Assembly (NCBI GenBank): GCA_900319525.1
Contig: ONOU01000036.1
Location: 1-41,236, forward strand
Length of the DNA stretch: 41,236 bases
Reading direction: 5' to 3'
Source: an uncultured Prevotellaceae bacterium
GTDB lineage: Bacteria > Bacteroidota > Bacteroidia > Bacteroidales > Muribaculaceae
Shown: positions 40,456 to 41,236 of the stretch, one piece after another
Numbering within the stretch: position 1 is the stretch's first letter
Layout of the letters: each line of letters begins with the position of its first letter
Position numbers and translations under genes: made by a program
Notes under the pieces: model-generated
What the model saw: the letters and a program-made list of their open reading frames with translations, nothing else
Database searches by the model: none
What the model was told of the DNA's origin: nothing

Positions 40456-41236
40456 TCAGAGTTGGGGACCAGCGGCCACGAGAGCCTTGCCTGCCTCGTT
40501 GTCCTCATACTTCACAAAGTTCTTGATGAAGCGGCCTGCCAGATCCTTAGCCTTCTCTTCCCACTGTGCAGCGTCGGCATAGGTGTCGCGGGGATCAAGG
40601 ATACCGCTGTCAACACCCTCGAGCTGGGTAGGAACCACGAAGTTGAAGAAGGGGATCACCTTGGTGGGCGCCTTGTCGATGCTGTGGTTCAGGATGGCAT
40701 CAATGATACCGCGGGTGTCGCGAATCGAGATGCGCTTGCCAGTGCCGTTCCAGCCCGTGTTGACCAGATAAGCCTTGGCACCGCTCATTTCCATGCGCTT
40801 AACGAGTTCCTCGGCATACTTTGTGGGATGCAGCTCCAGGAAAGCCTGGCCAAAGCAGGCGCTGAAGGTGGGAGTGGGCTCGGTAATGCCGCGCTCGGTA
40901 CCGGCGAGCTTGGCAGTGAAACCGCTCAGGAAGTAGTACTTGGTCTGCTCGGCATCGAGAATCGAAACGGGAGGCAGCACACCAAATGCGTCGGCACTCA
41001 AGAAGATCACCTGCTTGGCAGCGGGAGCGTGGCTGATGGGGCGCACGATGTTCTTGATGTGGTAGATGGGGTAGCTCACGCGGGTATTCTCGGTCACGCT
41101 CTTGTCGGCGAAGTCGATCTTGCCCTCGGCGTCAACGGTGACGTTCTCGAGCAGGGCGTCGCGATGGATGGCGTTGTAGATGTCGGGCTCGGCGTCCTTG
41201 TCCAGGTTGATGACCTTAGCATAGCAGCCACCCTCA
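40456..41236 (-). CDS. pckA: Phosphoenolpyruvate carboxykinase (ATP), partial (5' end outside the window)
   Basis: The C-terminal 259 residues of ATP-type PEPCK, which turns oxaloacetate into PEP with ATP; in Bacteroidota it also works in the reverse, CO2-fixing direction toward succinate. Seen: [19 protein letters not shown] (continuing past the window edge), [64 protein letters not shown], and [18 protein letters not shown]. The frame stays open to the edge, so an apparent start at 41097 (GTG) is internal. The P-loop and first metal site lie outside. Stop at 40456. Confidence 0.96.
   Translation of the reverse strand, partial: EGGCYAKVINLDKDAEPDIYNAIHRDALLENVTVDAEGKIDFADKSVTENTRVSYPIYHIKNIVRPISHAPAAKQVIFLSADAFGVLPPVSILDAEQTKYYFLSGFTAKLAGTERGITEPTPTFSACFGQAFLELHPTKYAEELVKRMEMSGAKAYLVNTGWNGTGKRISIRDTRGIIDAILNHSIDKAPTKVIPFFNFVVPTQLEGVDSGILDPRDTYADAAQWEEKAKDLAGRFIKNFVKYEDNEAGKALVAAGPQL

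Noticed and set aside
1-41236. tRNA, rRNA or riboswitch genes
   Set aside because: I found no cloverleaf with T-loop signature, no rRNA-like sequence and no riboswitch motif that I could support by eye.

Overview
The window looks like a chromosomal piece of a moderately GC-rich member of the Bacteroidales (Bacteroidota). The support is: promoter motifs of the Bacteroidota type (TTTG, about 19-20 nt, then TAnnTTTG) in front of many genes; few Shine-Dalgarno sequences; the run DUF4271-hemD-rnpA-yidD-tatD, which I know from Bacteroides relatives; a glycine-lipid acyltransferase pair; a Wzi-type capsule protein; and many short lipoproteins and outer-membrane proteins. A family such as Muribaculaceae or Prevotellaceae is plausible but cannot be settled here. 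No rRNA, tRNA or CRISPR array was seen. GC statements are by eye.

Layout. 1-3.7 kb: two PLP enzymes (MalY/PatB-type C-S lyase and a class I aminotransferase) and an LpxL/HtrB-like acyltransferase. 3.7-11.8 kb: a clearly AT-rich accessory island. It carries a 1503-residue fused restriction-modification-specificity protein, followed 14 nt later by an ApeA-like HEPN protein, and a divergent DUF1016/YhcG-type PD-(D/E)XK nuclease. This looks like a horizontally acquired defence island and is the best candidate for an unusual combined system. 11.8-19.9 kb: core-like genes again: an SBF/bile-acid-symporter-like transporter, a hotdog thioesterase, a patatin-like phospholipase with an internal membrane segment, a minus-strand run (GYF_2-CD225 protein, DUF2752, thyA, folA, lpxB), and a divergent TIR-transmembrane-MORN protein with a small lipoprotein.

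19.9-30.9 kb: an OMPLA-type outer-membrane phospholipase, DUF554, a GH89 alpha-N-acetylglucosaminidase, then a minus-strand operon of PlsC-like acyltransferase (glsA-like), GNAT acyltransferase (glsB-like), a frameshifted Wzi capsule protein and a lipoprotein. A polytopic GT-C-like membrane protein, a beta-barrel protein and another lipoprotein follow on the plus strand. 30.9-34.9 kb: the tightly overlapping minus-strand run LOG, DUF4271, hemD, rnpA, yidD, tatD. HemD carries an unusual Ala/Lys-rich repeat tail of about 110 residues. 35-41 kb: two tandem histidine acid phosphatases, a composite inverted-repeat element, a GT4 glycosyltransferase, an AAA ATPase whose promoter shares a 42-bp dyad element with the glycosyltransferase promoter, and the 3' part of pckA running off the window.

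Themes: envelope lipid and capsule work (LpxL-like, LpxB, GlsA/B-like, OMPLA, Wzi, GT4, GT-C), one-carbon/nucleotide metabolism (thyA-folA), phosphate or glycan scavenging (two phosphatases, GH89), and a foreign defence block.
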